From Planctomycetia bacterium (GTDB lineage Bacteria > Planctomycetota > Planctomycetia > Gemmatales > HRBIN36): a DNA stretch of 64,000 nucleotides. The position numbers and the translations under genes are program-made. Location of the stretch: contig JAEUIE010000005.1 in assembly GCA_016795155.1 (NCBI GenBank), forward strand, positions 1 to 64,000. Direction: 5' to 3'. Shown here one piece after another: positions 26,535-35,133 of this stretch. The notes below the pieces were generated by a model that saw only the letters and a list, made by a program, of their open reading frames with translations, did not search any database and was not told where the DNA came from. The first letter of the stretch is position 1, and every line of letters begins with the position of its first letter.

Positions 26535-26609
26535 GAATTTCTCGGCGTACAGTATGCGTATCAACTGCTTTCATAATATAGTTGCCATTACACTATACCA
26601 CACGCTGAA

Positions 26610-27545
26610 CTAACTATAAGCAGTCGCACGTTTTCGCATGCCCTGCTTGATCAAACCAACACCGGTCAGGGTAAGAATGAGGGCAACCACCGCAGCACCG
26701 GGCACATCTTCCTGGGCAGCCCATGCTCCTAGAATCAAGGCAATGACGGGTGTGATGTAAGCATATGACCCCGCAAGTGCGAGAGAGACATTGGTCAGCA
26801 GAAACTGGAAAATGACAAAGCCGATTAAGGAACCGATGAGCAGGAGATAGAGAAATGCCAGGAGAGCAGACCAGGTAAAAGTGTTCTCGGAAATACGCCA
26901 GGGTTCTCCGAGTATTGTGCTGACAATCATCATGCCAATGCCACCTAGCAGCATCTGGTAACCTGCCACCAGCCAGGTAGGGCCCTTTGGCCGGTTGTAT
27001 TTCGATAATACGGTTCCCAGTGACCAGACCAATGCCGAGGCAGAGGCCAGCAGGAAGCCCCAGTGGTGATCATCATTGGCACCCTGGCTGAGTTTATACC
27101 AGGCTAAGACGGATATGCCGACGAAACCTAAGAGCAACCCGATCCAGCCCCGGCGGGTTAATCGATCGCCATGGGGGATGGCGAGTTCCATCAAGGCCAT
27201 CCAGATGGGGGATGGAGCGATGATGACTGCAGCCAAGCCTGATTCGATATACATCATCGAACAGGTCAAGAGTCCGTTGCCACCACAAAAGAGGAGGGTA
27301 GAGGAGAGTCCACAGCGTAACAGATCAGCATTACTGAGTTGCCATTTGCCAGTTCGGTAGGCGACTATAGCGAGCACGACCAGGCCGGCAATCACCAGGC
27401 GTACACCACCAAAATAGAACGGCGGCATATCATGCACGCCGATGCGTATGGCAAGGTTCGAAGTGCCCCAGGAGAGATAGAGGACGATTAAAGCTGTTGG
27501 AATCACCCAGGGAGAGAGTTGGGTGCGAAGTGACGACGATGACAT
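26610..27545 (-). CDS. EamA/DMT-family transporter
   Basis: The 311-residue product has ten hydrophobic segments in two five-helix halves, with early YLSWGTSNLAIRIGV and a C-terminal SYAYITPVIALILGAW, both typical of EamA (RhaT/YdcZ-like) exporters of metabolites. It stands alone, with gaps on both sides. The substrate is unknown. Confidence 0.88.
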   Translation of the reverse strand: MSSSSLRTQLSPWVIPTALIVLYLSWGTSNLAIRIGVHDMPPFYFGGVRLVIAGLVVLAIVAYRTGKWQLSNADLLRCGLSSTLLFCGGNGLLTCSMMYIESGLAAVIIAPSPIWMALMELAIPHGDRLTRRGWIGLLLGFVGISVLAWYKLSQGANDDHHWGFLLASASALVWSLGTVLSKYNRPKGPTWLVAGYQMLLGGIGMMIVSTILGEPWRISENTFTWSALLAFLYLLLIGSLIGFVIFQFLLTNVSLALAGSYAYITPVIALILGAWAAQEDVPGAAVVALILTLTGVGLIKQGMRKRATAYS

Positions 27546-27602
27546 AAGGCTTTAATACTGACTTGGTGTTCAGTAGCTAGTGGTATCAATCAGACTACGC
27601 AC

Positions 27603-28280
27603 TTATTTGGGAGCTTCGGGATCGAGGGTTTCCCCTTCGATGAAGAAACTGCCCTGCTTGATTTCGAGATGCTTGAAGTGAAAGGAAGGTTCGCGGCGAT
27701 CTGCCTGGAATTTCAAAACCAGCGTAGGATGGCCATCCTTGCGGTACCAGAGTGTTTTAATGTTCTGGCTTCGCAATTGTTCAGCGATTTCTTCATGAAA
27801 GGTTTTGACACCAAAGGGCAAGGCTCCAGCCTGCATGGAAACCATTTCAATTACCAGCGTATTTGGGTCTCGTGGAGCCAGCCAGGCTTTCATGGTGAGT
27901 GAAACAATGGTTTTGAACTTCCCGCTTCCATATCGAAAGCCAAGATGAATCTCGTCGTTGAGGAACTGTACTCGAATGTCGTGAACATGGGCTGGCAGCA
28001 TGCTGGCAGTTTTGGTTTTCAGGAAATCTTCCACGAAATAACTATTGATCTGTTCGTGCGTGCAGGAGAATTTCCACGATTTATTGTAGGTGGCATCGGT
28101 GACGAGATTGATGACCCGCTGCTCAAAATCGCGTGAGGCTTGTTCACGAACTTTGCCCGCTGGCTGCAGGGCATCGCGGTAAAACACGGGTTCAAAGGAG
28201 AGTACTGCATAGGCAGCGCCTCCCAGTCCACCCAGCAGGATGATAGACAATGCCAGCGATATCCACCAACTGCGTTTCAT
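27603..28280 (-). CDS. Membrane-anchored protein of unknown function
   Basis: The 225-residue product has an N-terminal helix (residues 6-28) and a soluble exterior domain with alternating strands. The segment CTHEQINSYFVEDFL recalls lipid-binding-like YpmS/DUF2140 proteins, but this is weak. The start codon abuts the stop of the upstream outer-membrane protein gene (TAAATG), so the two are coupled and probably act together in the envelope. Confidence 0.7.
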   Translation of the reverse strand: MKRSWWISLALSIILLGGLGGAAYAVLSFEPVFYRDALQPAGKVREQASRDFEQRVINLVTDATYNKSWKFSCTHEQINSYFVEDFLKTKTASMLPAHVHDIRVQFLNDEIHLGFRYGSGKFKTIVSLTMKAWLAPRDPNTLVIEMVSMQAGALPFGVKTFHEEIAEQLRSQNIKTLWYRKDGHPTLVLKFQADRREPSFHFKHLEIKQGSFFIEGETLDPEAPK

Positions 28281-29135
28281 TTAAAACTTCCAGATCAAAG
28301 CGACGAAATAGAACAAATCGTTGGGTTCACGTCCTTCAGGTGTACTGTCATAAAGATCCTGAATGCCCAGTTTCAAAGCCAGGTTATATTCCTTGGACAA
28401 CATGGTTTCAAAACCTGCCTGAATCTGTAAACGGTAGTCACTGAAGTTGGTGACATTGGGAATAAAATCGGCAGTGGTGAAGACTTTGGTGTTTTCATTG
28501 AATTTGTGATCGAAATCCATGCCGAAGAGGAGTTCAGGAGTCCAGTCGTCATTGGGGCCGCCAAACTCCCTGCTGACACCAGCACCGGCCCGGCCTTTGA
28601 GCAGCGTCTGGGAATTGTCAATGAACTTGTACGTCACACCAGCGTGGGTGGCGACTCGGTAATCGAAAGCACGGAACTCATCGTATTCGAAGGTGCCATC
28701 GACGAAGAAGCCCCATTGGGTGCCACGGAAGTACCATTCGTCGCGAGCGATGGAGAACCATCGGTTTTGCGTTCGAACATCGTCCATGCTTGCCAGGTTG
28801 TACTGGGTATCGAAGGTGAAGATGTTGTCCTGCGTTTTGTGTCGAACGCCCAGGCCATAGCGAAGGTTAAAGTTCTGACTGTTGCCTTCAGCGCCATTGA
28901 TGCCGAACTCCATGGCACCCGACCAGGGGTTCACGATGGCAACCGGAGGCAGAAATGTTGGAGGACAATCGACCGGAGTGGTTACCACTGACGGCGGTGC
29001 ATCCTTGGGCATTTCCACAAATGGCTTGGGTGCATTGAACATGGTAGGCGCCATGTTCTGACCATGAACGGAGCATTGACCAAGCGACGCTGCAATCAGC
29101 ATTGCAATTGGTAGATAGGTGATATGACGCATCAT
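28281..29135 (-). CDS. DUF481-type outer-membrane beta-barrel protein
   Basis: The 284-residue product has a signal peptide, a proline-rich stretch (about 28-70) and then regular beta strands with aromatic ends, closing with FYFVALIWKF, whose terminal Phe is the outer-membrane barrel signature. WSGAMEFGINGAEGNSQNFNL is typical of DUF481 (YdiY) proteins. The GAGGAG ribosome site ends immediately before the first of two ATG codons, so translation may start at the second (29132). It is co-transcribed with the next gene. Confidence 0.8.
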   Translation of the reverse strand: MMRHITYLPIAMLIAASLGQCSVHGQNMAPTMFNAPKPFVEMPKDAPPSVVTTPVDCPPTFLPPVAIVNPWSGAMEFGINGAEGNSQNFNLRYGLGVRHKTQDNIFTFDTQYNLASMDDVRTQNRWFSIARDEWYFRGTQWGFFVDGTFEYDEFRAFDYRVATHAGVTYKFIDNSQTLLKGRAGAGVSREFGGPNDDWTPELLFGMDFDHKFNENTKVFTTADFIPNVTNFSDYRLQIQAGFETMLSKEYNLALKLGIQDLYDSTPEGREPNDLFYFVALIWKF

Positions 29136-29246
29136 CTCCTCGCTGCCCTGATAAATAGGTGCAAATTATGATAATTCACCGGCAGCGATAGCATTTTCAC
29201 AGAAGTGTCGCAAGGTCAACTGAATCGAACTAAATAGCACAGATTG

Positions 29247-29741
29247 CTACCGAAAAAGAGGTGTCGCAAAGACTTGCACCCAGTAGTATTCCCCTTTTTC
29301 ACTCTTGGCCAGACCGAGACCTATTTCGACATACTCTTCCGAGAGGATATTGTTTCTGTGATCCTCGGATTCCATCCATTTCTTCATAACCAGGCGAACG
29401 CTGCCTGCCTTGTGAGCGATGTTTTCCCCTGCTTCCGAGAAAGCATATCCCTGGGCTTTGATGCGATCGGACATATCTTTGCCATCAAGATGATGATCCA
29501 ATTTCTGCTGCTTTGCCATGTTGGCAGCGTGTTCCCGGGCTGCTTTCATCAATTGGGGATGAACCTTGAGAGCAGGCAGGTTTTTCAAGCGTCTTTCCCT
29601 GTTCGTTAAATCCAACAGGGTCTGCTCTTCCGACGACAGTTTTTCATCAATCGGCCAGGCATCGGCGCTGGTTGCACTACAGAAAAAGACAAGAACCGTT
29701 AGAGCAAGCCGGGTAATGCTATCTGGGTAAGTGCTTGCCAT
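29247..29741 (-). CDS. Secreted CAP-domain (SCP/PR1) protein
   Basis: The 164-residue product has a signal peptide ending near AWP and a bacterial CAP domain: LDLTNRERRLKNLPAL, KAAREHAANMA, AGENIAHK, MESEDHRNNIL and YWVQVFA. The conserved His and Glu residues are present (REHA, GENI, EDHRNN). CAP proteins of bacteria are secreted and of mostly unknown function. It is transcribed away from rluA. Confidence 0.86.
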   Translation of the reverse strand: MASTYPDSITRLALTVLVFFCSATSADAWPIDEKLSSEEQTLLDLTNRERRLKNLPALKVHPQLMKAAREHAANMAKQQKLDHHLDGKDMSDRIKAQGYAFSEAGENIAHKAGSVRLVMKKWMESEDHRNNILSEEYVEIGLGLAKSEKGEYYWVQVFATPLFR

Positions 29742-29840
29742 AAAAATACTCGACAGCAGAGTACCAGCCCATCATAAATCGAAATAGGATAATACGCCAA
29801 GGTAAAGTGATTGTGATTGGCAATAAGGCTGCAACCTTTC

Positions 29841-30704
29841 ATGAAGTTCAAGTTGACATCGCTTGATGCGGAAATGCGGCTGGATCAGGCCTTGCGGAAG
29901 CAGTTTCCTGCCTGGGGTCGGAAAGATATTGGCAGGGCGATCAGCCATCGTGAAATCAGGGTGAACGGCAAAGCGGTTTGGCTGGCATCCTGGAAAGTCA
30001 ACCGGGGCGATGTCATAGAAGCTGAGGTGCCTGCAGAGTTTCGAGCGGAACCGTCTACGGTATTTGATCCGCAATGGCTCATTGCCGATGACGGTGATAT
30101 CGTTGCAGTCAACAAGCCGGCAGGATTGCTTAGTGCGCCATCACGTTCGATCCATGCGGTGAATCTACATGATCTGGCGAAGGCTCACTTTGGCGAGTTG
30201 CTGCTGTTCCATCGATTGGATCGAGATACATCAGGAGTGATTTTGCTCACCAGGCCGGGCAAAATCAACAAGCTGCTGGACAAGGCATTCAAAACCCGCG
30301 AAGTGAAAAAGGAGTATCGGGCTGTGGTAGCATGGCCTCATCGCCTTCAGGAATCAGGAGTGATAGAGGCTCGGCTGGATGTTGATCCGAATCGGCGAGA
30401 TCAGATGGTCGTGGTGGAGAAGGGCGGGCAACATGCAAGCACCAGGTATGAACTGGTTCCTGGTAACCAGGAGCATACACGTCGACAGCAGGTAAGGCTG
30501 TGGCCTGAAACTGGAAGAACACATCAACTCCGAGTGCATCTGGCTCATCTGGGTTCGCCCATACTGGGAGATCGGCTCTATGGGAAAGCTCATTCTGCGA
30601 AACGGCTAATGTTGCATGCGCATCGGTTGGAGTTGCCTGCATTGGGGGAAAAGACAGCGAGAGTGTATGAGGCGATGATGCCGGGAGAGTTTTGCGTTCA
30701 ATAA
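29841..30704 (+). CDS. RluA-family pseudouridine synthase
   Basis: The 287-residue protein begins at ATG 29841 (an in-frame TTG at 29817 is less likely). It has an S4 RNA-binding domain in residues 1-70 (RLDQALRKQFP, ISHREIRVNGK) and the catalytic domain with LLFHRLDRDTSGVILL holding the nucleophilic Asp, then RTHQLRVHLAHLG and ILGDRLYG. It converts uridine to pseudouridine in rRNA or tRNA. The exact site (RluA, C or D type) cannot be told. Confidence 0.88.
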   Translation: MKFKLTSLDAEMRLDQALRKQFPAWGRKDIGRAISHREIRVNGKAVWLASWKVNRGDVIEAEVPAEFRAEPSTVFDPQWLIADDGDIVAVNKPAGLLSAPSRSIHAVNLHDLAKAHFGELLLFHRLDRDTSGVILLTRPGKINKLLDKAFKTREVKKEYRAVVAWPHRLQESGVIEARLDVDPNRRDQMVVVEKGGQHASTRYELVPGNQEHTRRQQVRLWPETGRTHQLRVHLAHLGSPILGDRLYGKAHSAKRLMLHAHRLELPALGEKTARVYEAMMPGEFCVQ

Positions 30705-30742
30705 ATGGATTGCAATGTATGGAGCGTTCATATTCTAATTTC

Positions 30743-31834
30743 ATGAACATCGGCATTCTTGGTGGTGGGCAACTGGGACGCATGCTGGGTTTGGCGGGGT
30801 ATCCGCTGGGCTTCCGCTTTCGCTGTTTCGATACGACTCCTGATGCGGTGGCAGGGCACGTCATGCCGCTGACAGTGGGTTCCTTTGATGATCTGGAAGC
30901 ATTGCAGGCATTTGCTGAAGGATTGGATGTACTTACCTACGAATTTGAAAATGTACCCACCTGGGCAGTGGAGTTTCTGGCAACCCACGTCAACGTGCAT
31001 CCTTCCCCACTGGCGCTCTCCATCTCGCAGGATCGAATCGAAGAGAAGACATTCTTTCAATCGATGGGTGTACCTACTGCTTTGTTTCTTCCGGTGAACA
31101 CGCGAGAAGAATTGGATACCGCAGTCGATCAACTGGGCATGCCTTGCGTTATCAAGACATGCCGACTGGGTTACGATGGCAAAGGACAGTTTGTCATTCG
31201 CTCACGAGACGATGCTGAAGCAGCATGGCAGACGCTACAAGGGAACCCTTTGATATTGGAACAGTATGTAACGTTTGATCGAGAACTGTCCATCATTGCT
31301 GTTCGAAGCACAACCGGTGACAAGAAATTTTATTCACTGGTGCAGAACTTTCACGAAGGGGGGATACTTCGCAAGACTCTGGCACCGGCTTCAAACGTTT
31401 CTGCTGCACTGCAACAACAAGCGGAAGATTTTGCCGACATGGCGATGCATGGGCTCGAATATTCAGGCGTGCTTGCCATCGAGTTTTTCCAGGTGGGTGA
31501 GAAACTGGTTGTCAATGAGATGGCTCCTCGGGTTCACAACAGTGGCCACTGGACTATTGAAGGTGCCTGTACCAGCCAGTTTGAAAATCATTTGCGTGCC
31601 ATTTGTGGTCTGCCTTTGGGAAATACCAGGGTACAAGGCAGTGTGGGGATGATTAACCTGATTGGAAGCGTGCCTGCACTCGAAAAAATCATGAGTGAAC
31701 CATGTTGTCAGAATGAAAAAGTCAGCATTCACCTGTATGGTAAGGAACCAAAGCCAGGCAGAAAAATAGGGCATGTCACGATAGTTTCTGCCCACGACGA
31801 AAAACGAGACGAGATTATGAGGCAAATAGGATAA
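30743..31834 (+). CDS. purK: N5-carboxyaminoimidazole ribonucleotide synthase
   Basis: Start 30743 gives MNIGILGGGQLGRML, the standard PurK N-terminus; the frame extends upstream to 30692, overlapping rluA. The 363-residue ATP-grasp enzyme has TYEFENVP, KTCRLGYDGKGQ, EQYVTFDRELSIIAVR and NEMAPRVHNSGHWTIEGA. It uses ATP and bicarbonate to carboxylate AIR in purine synthesis. PurE is not adjacent. No break or missing residue is seen. Confidence 0.93.
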   Translation: MNIGILGGGQLGRMLGLAGYPLGFRFRCFDTTPDAVAGHVMPLTVGSFDDLEALQAFAEGLDVLTYEFENVPTWAVEFLATHVNVHPSPLALSISQDRIEEKTFFQSMGVPTALFLPVNTREELDTAVDQLGMPCVIKTCRLGYDGKGQFVIRSRDDAEAAWQTLQGNPLILEQYVTFDRELSIIAVRSTTGDKKFYSLVQNFHEGGILRKTLAPASNVSAALQQQAEDFADMAMHGLEYSGVLAIEFFQVGEKLVVNEMAPRVHNSGHWTIEGACTSQFENHLRAICGLPLGNTRVQGSVGMINLIGSVPALEKIMSEPCCQNEKVSIHLYGKEPKPGRKIGHVTIVSAHDEKRDEIMRQIG

Positions 31835-31878
31835 TTTCCTGCATTCTGTGAATTTCCATGAAATGTAAAAATTCAGAG

Positions 31879-31906
31879 TCGACAGGGTAAAGGTTGTCGT
31901 TATAAT
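31879..31906 (+). promoter_or_regulatory. Sigma-70-type promoter of the RRM gene
   Basis: TCGACA (-35, 31879-31884) and a consensus TATAAT (-10, 31901-31906) are separated by 16 bases. Transcription should start near 31913, giving a leader of about 165 bases before the RRM start codon. Confidence 0.65.
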
Positions 31907-31912
31907 GCCGGT

Positions 31913-32079
31913 TAGCCTTCGGTTGCGGAGAGTCAAGCAGGCGGCACGTTAGCGAGAGGTTAGGTTCACTGAAGTAGGTGGACGGTTCGCGGCGACACTT
32001 GTTCGATGCCCTTCTGTTACGTTTCACATCGTTCGATGGGCCTGGTTCCCGAATTACCGAGAGTTGGAGTGTTTGCGTT
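31913..32079 (+). other. Long 5' leader of the RRM gene
   Basis: No ORF is likely here. Long leaders of RRM and cold-shock mRNAs often regulate translation; this one has no standard ribosome site near the start codon (GGAGTGTTTGCGTT precedes the ATG). Confidence 0.4.
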
Positions 32080-32529
32080 ATGAAGCGTTTGTACGTAGGC
32101 AATTTGCCCTACCAGATGACCGATGCAGAATTGAACGAATTGTTCGCTGCTTATGGAGCCGTCGAATCGGCTCAAGTAATTGTTGATCGAGAAACAGGCC
32201 GTTCCAAAGGGTTCGGTTTTGTTCAAATGGGTAACCCTACGGAAGCTGACGCTGCAACGCAAGCCTTGAATGGCCAGCAATTCAAAGGCCGTCCTCTCAC
32301 TGTGAACGAAGCCCGTCCGAAATCAGAATTCGGTGGTGGCGGCGGTGGTGGTGGTGGCGGCGGTCGCGGTGGCTACGGTGGTGGTGGCGGCGGTCGCGGT
32401 GGCTACGGTGGCGGCGGCGGTGGTCGCGGCGGCTACGGTGGTGGCGGCGGCGGCGGTCGAGGTGGCCGAGGCGGTTACGGCGGCGGTGGCCGCGGTGGCG
32501 ACTACGGTGGCGGCGACGGCGGCTACTAA
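32080..32529 (+). CDS. Glycine-rich RRM RNA-binding protein
   Basis: The 149-residue product has one RRM (residues 1-80) with RNP2 LYVGNL and RNP1 KGFGFVQM, followed by a tail of nearly perfect GGGGGGRGGYG-type repeats. It resembles the cold-induced Rbp proteins of cyanobacteria and other bacteria, thought to bind mRNA. The tail is coded by GGT/GGC repeats and is likely to vary in length between strains. A strong promoter and long leader precede it, a strong terminator follows. Confidence 0.9.
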   Translation: MKRLYVGNLPYQMTDAELNELFAAYGAVESAQVIVDRETGRSKGFGFVQMGNPTEADAATQALNGQQFKGRPLTVNEARPKSEFGGGGGGGGGGGRGGYGGGGGGRGGYGGGGGGRGGYGGGGGGGRGGRGGYGGGGRGGDYGGGDGGY

Positions 32530-32550
32530 TCTACTCAGCATTTAATTCAA

Positions 32551-32588
32551 ACAACCCTCGTGACACATCACGAGGGTTGTTCTTTTTA
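32551..32588. terminator. Terminator between the RRM gene and the DUF418 gene
   Basis: A perfect 13-bp stem (ACAACCCTCGTGA with its complement) closes a CACA loop and is followed by TCTTTTTA on the plus strand. The two genes converge here, so it may also stop the opposite transcript. Confidence 0.85.
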
Positions 32589-33887
32589 TCGTCGCATCGG
32601 TTGCAGTTTCCAATAGGTCAACGATCGCCAGACCCATTCGCACGGGCCGAAATGGAAATGCTTGAGCCAGATCGGACTGATGAATAACTGGAAACACCAG
32701 ATGGCAATTACCAGAAGAAAGAGTTGATACCGTTGCCATAAGCCAAACTGTGCCAGGCCCCAGCCGTGAAAGATAGCGGTGCAGATCAGCGTTTGGGACA
32801 AATAGTTGGTGAAGGCCATTCGGCCAACTGCTGCAAGGCGTGATTGAACAGCAGGCAACCATCGTTGCTTCACAGCCAGCATGATGACAGCAAAGTAGCC
32901 TGCTGCCATCAGCAGGGAACCGTAGTAGTCGTACGTGGCCATGGTTCGAATCATGTCCGGCATTTCTTTGGTCTGCAAATGTTGCCAGATTCCCAGGCAG
33001 GTGAGCAGTATCCCAAGCCCCAGACCAATCATGGCCCAGCGCTGATAACGTTGATTCGGCCAGGAACGGTCAAATGCCTGTAGTTGGTAAAGAGCGATGC
33101 CACAGAGCATCAGACCGGTGATGCGCCACAAGACAAACGTCAACAGGCCAAAAATCTGGAATTGAGCGGTTGAAGGCGCCCGCAGCCTTAACATCTCGAC
33201 AAACCCTGCATCACGAACCTGTTTGGATTTCTCTTCCACCATGGCAGGAGTTGGATTGAAGTTTTCCTTCATTTTTCTGATATCTTCCGTCTCCTTCACC
33301 AATTCGGGATGAGATTCCACATAGCTGAACGAGAAGTCAAGAAGTAATGATGCGCCGACGAGAATCAATGAGCCTAAAAGGATCAGGCTCAGACCGAGAA
33401 TCAACTGGTTTCGCGGTTTCCATCTCCGAAACCAATAGACCAGCATTCCCATCAAGGCATAGTAGGTCAGGATATCACCATACCAGAAAACGTAAGCATG
33501 AATGAGTCCGATGATGAGCAGCCAGAATACCCGGCGGAAAAATAACCCACGGCCCGAACCAGGCTTGCCACGACGTTCTTCAACCCGGCTTACCTGAAGA
33601 AAAAGTCCGACGCCAAAGAGCATCGAGAAAAGGGTGACCATCTTGCCTTCGAAGATGACGTGCGTCAAAAGCCAGGTGATAAAATTGATGCCGGTAAAAC
33701 CACCGGCGATGGCAGGATTCTGGTAAGCAGCTTCAACGTGCGCGAAGGCAATGATGTTGACAGGCAGAATACCTAGCAGTGCAAACCCTCGCAGTACATC
33801 GATGGCGTGGATCCGTTCCTGATCCTGTACCGGTTGAGCCGAAATTGGCTTGGCAGGTTCCAAAGACTCTGGTATCTCCTGGCTCAT
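32586..33887 (-). CDS. DUF418 polytopic membrane protein, coupled to the RT gene
   Basis: The 433-residue product has about ten membrane helices and the DUF418/YeiB signatures: RIHAIDVLRGFALLGILPVN near the N-terminus, LFSMLFGVGLFLQ, and in the C-terminal half AVGRMAFTNYLSQTLIC and GPCEWVWRSLTYW. The family is related to membrane acyltransferases but has no firm activity. Its ATG lies one base after the stop of the reverse transcriptase gene, with AGGAAA about 8 bases upstream inside that gene. Such coupling suggests they act together. Alternatively the RT unit has inserted upstream of an ordinary housekeeping gene. Confidence 0.87.
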   Translation of the reverse strand: MSQEIPESLEPAKPISAQPVQDQERIHAIDVLRGFALLGILPVNIIAFAHVEAAYQNPAIAGGFTGINFITWLLTHVIFEGKMVTLFSMLFGVGLFLQVSRVEERRGKPGSGRGLFFRRVFWLLIIGLIHAYVFWYGDILTYYALMGMLVYWFRRWKPRNQLILGLSLILLGSLILVGASLLLDFSFSYVESHPELVKETEDIRKMKENFNPTPAMVEEKSKQVRDAGFVEMLRLRAPSTAQFQIFGLLTFVLWRITGLMLCGIALYQLQAFDRSWPNQRYQRWAMIGLGLGILLTCLGIWQHLQTKEMPDMIRTMATYDYYGSLLMAAGYFAVIMLAVKQRWLPAVQSRLAAVGRMAFTNYLSQTLICTAIFHGWGLAQFGLWQRYQLFLLVIAIWCFQLFISPIWLKHFHFGPCEWVWRSLTYWKLQPMRR

Positions 33888-33888
33888 A

Positions 33889-34845
33889 TCAATTTCCTGT
33901 CGATTGAGTTTGAATCATTTGCTGGTAGGCTTTCCATCCAGCCAGTTGTTCGCGAGTTAGTGTGGCGGATTTACCAGTGTTGAGGTGATGTTCGACGGAA
34001 CGCAACCAGCGACGGGTTGATCGGGGGAGATGTACTTTGCGGTTGACCACCAGGCCTGTAACCACTTGCCTGTTATGTTGGCGCATGACATTCAACTTGG
34101 TTCTGTTGATGGTGTAGCCTGATTCGAACAGAATGCTGACAACACGCCGGATGACGCCACGAATGAACCGACGGTTATCCTGTTCGAATGAAAAGATGAG
34201 ATCATCGGCATAGCGGCTATAGATGGCTTGGCTTTTCCCGGCTAATCCGGCCAGGCGTGCATCCATACGGTAGTTGACGAGGTTGCTGAGTATAGGGCTG
34301 GTTGGGGCTCCCTGTGGGAGGCGATTTTTTCGTGTGCAAATGGCTTGAATAAGCGAAGCGGCTTCATGATTCCAGCCAATCCGGCGAAAGAAATCGTAAA
34401 CCTGATTTCCAGATGTAGAGTGGAAGAAATCTTTGATATCTATTCTGACCACAACCGCTTTGCCAACATGAAGCCTGGCGTGAGTGCAGTTTGATTGTCC
34501 TCGACGGAAGCCTTTGCAGGCTGAATGAACTGCAAGTTTGGCAAATACTTTTCGCAACAGCAGCTTTTGCAACAGCTTCAATCTGGGATTGGGGGAATAC
34601 AGCATTCTGGGTTTGCCAGAACGCTTGGGAATCTTGTGCCACCAGTAACCAAGGGGAATGAGATGTGGTGCCAGTAAATTGGTATCCCTCGGATTGAACC
34701 CCCTTACCGTGTAGATCAGATTGATTTCATTCAGATTCAGTCGACGAAGCAGTTCTTTTTTGTCCCAACGTGGCTCTGGATATTTGAAAACAGAGGGTGG
34801 AAGCGTTCGCCGGAAGAGCTTGGAAATCCAGTTGAATAGACCCAT
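33889..34845 (-). CDS. Retron-type reverse transcriptase
   Basis: The 318-residue length fits retron RTs. Motifs follow in order: KGFRRGQSNCTHARLHVGK, the first catalytic Asp in VVRIDIKDFF, LPQGAPTSPILSNL (motif 4), YSRYADDLIFS with the YADD active site near residue 212, NRTKLNVM, and VVTGLVVN (the VTG signature of retron RTs). No maturase or endonuclease domain is present, which argues against a group II intron. Upstream lies a hairpin-dense non-coding region expected for an msr-msd RNA. ATG 34845 is preceded by TTGGAG. The downstream DUF418 gene is translationally coupled. Confidence 0.85.
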   Translation of the reverse strand: MGLFNWISKLFRRTLPPSVFKYPEPRWDKKELLRRLNLNEINLIYTVRGFNPRDTNLLAPHLIPLGYWWHKIPKRSGKPRMLYSPNPRLKLLQKLLLRKVFAKLAVHSACKGFRRGQSNCTHARLHVGKAVVVRIDIKDFFHSTSGNQVYDFFRRIGWNHEAASLIQAICTRKNRLPQGAPTSPILSNLVNYRMDARLAGLAGKSQAIYSRYADDLIFSFEQDNRRFIRGVIRRVVSILFESGYTINRTKLNVMRQHNRQVVTGLVVNRKVHLPRSTRRWLRSVEHHLNTGKSATLTREQLAGWKAYQQMIQTQSTGN

Positions 34846-34859
34846 GGAAACTCCAAATG

Positions 34860-35048
34860 AAATAGCAGCTCTTGCGAGCTGCTATTTGCCTTGCATAGGT
34901 CAATCTGGCCATATCGCATATGGCCAGTTGTCCTATCCCGCAGTAGCCGATTTTCCAGGCTACCTGAAACAACCCGGCTGACGAAACATCAGCCTATGCC
35001 ACTCCAGTCAAGGGGCATCAAGCCAAGGCAATGGCATCCTAACGGATG
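34860..35048 (-). ncRNA. Candidate retron msr-msd RNA
   Basis: The stretch just upstream of the RT is packed with hairpins, given in plus coordinates: 12-bp perfect stem with GCAA loop (34860-34887), 10-bp perfect stem (34905-34927), 6-bp stem (34943-34963), 6-8-bp stem with TTT-centred loop (34976-34994) and a 5-bp stem (35035-35048). Two distant pairings could be the a1/a2 type closing stem: 34886-34893 with 35024-35031 (8 bp) and 34893-34899 with 34993-34999 (7 bp). No ORF is likely. The exact ends and the branching guanosine cannot be fixed by eye. Confidence 0.6.
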
Positions 35049-35133
35049 TTTCGGCATGGTAAAAGCAAAAACCCGACTTTCAACCGTTATGACCAGATGT
35101 AGACCATGAAGACCTTATGAGAACTGAAAACTG

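Noticed and set aside
32337-32520. Tandem repeats as a CRISPR array
   Set aside because: The repeats are short GGT/GGC units in frame with a glycine-rich tail; there are no spacers.
32323-32541. Alanine/threonine-rich minus-strand ORF
   Set aside because: It is the mirror of the glycine-codon repeats of the RRM tail.
33889-34845. Reverse transcriptase as part of a diversity-generating retroelement or group II intron
   Set aside because: No template/variable repeat pair was seen near it, and there is no maturase or endonuclease domain. The VTG motif, the size and the upstream hairpins fit a retron.
34860-34887. 12-bp hairpin as a rho-independent terminator
   Set aside because: Neither strand has a T run after the stem that would act as a terminator; it lies just before the RT ribosome site.
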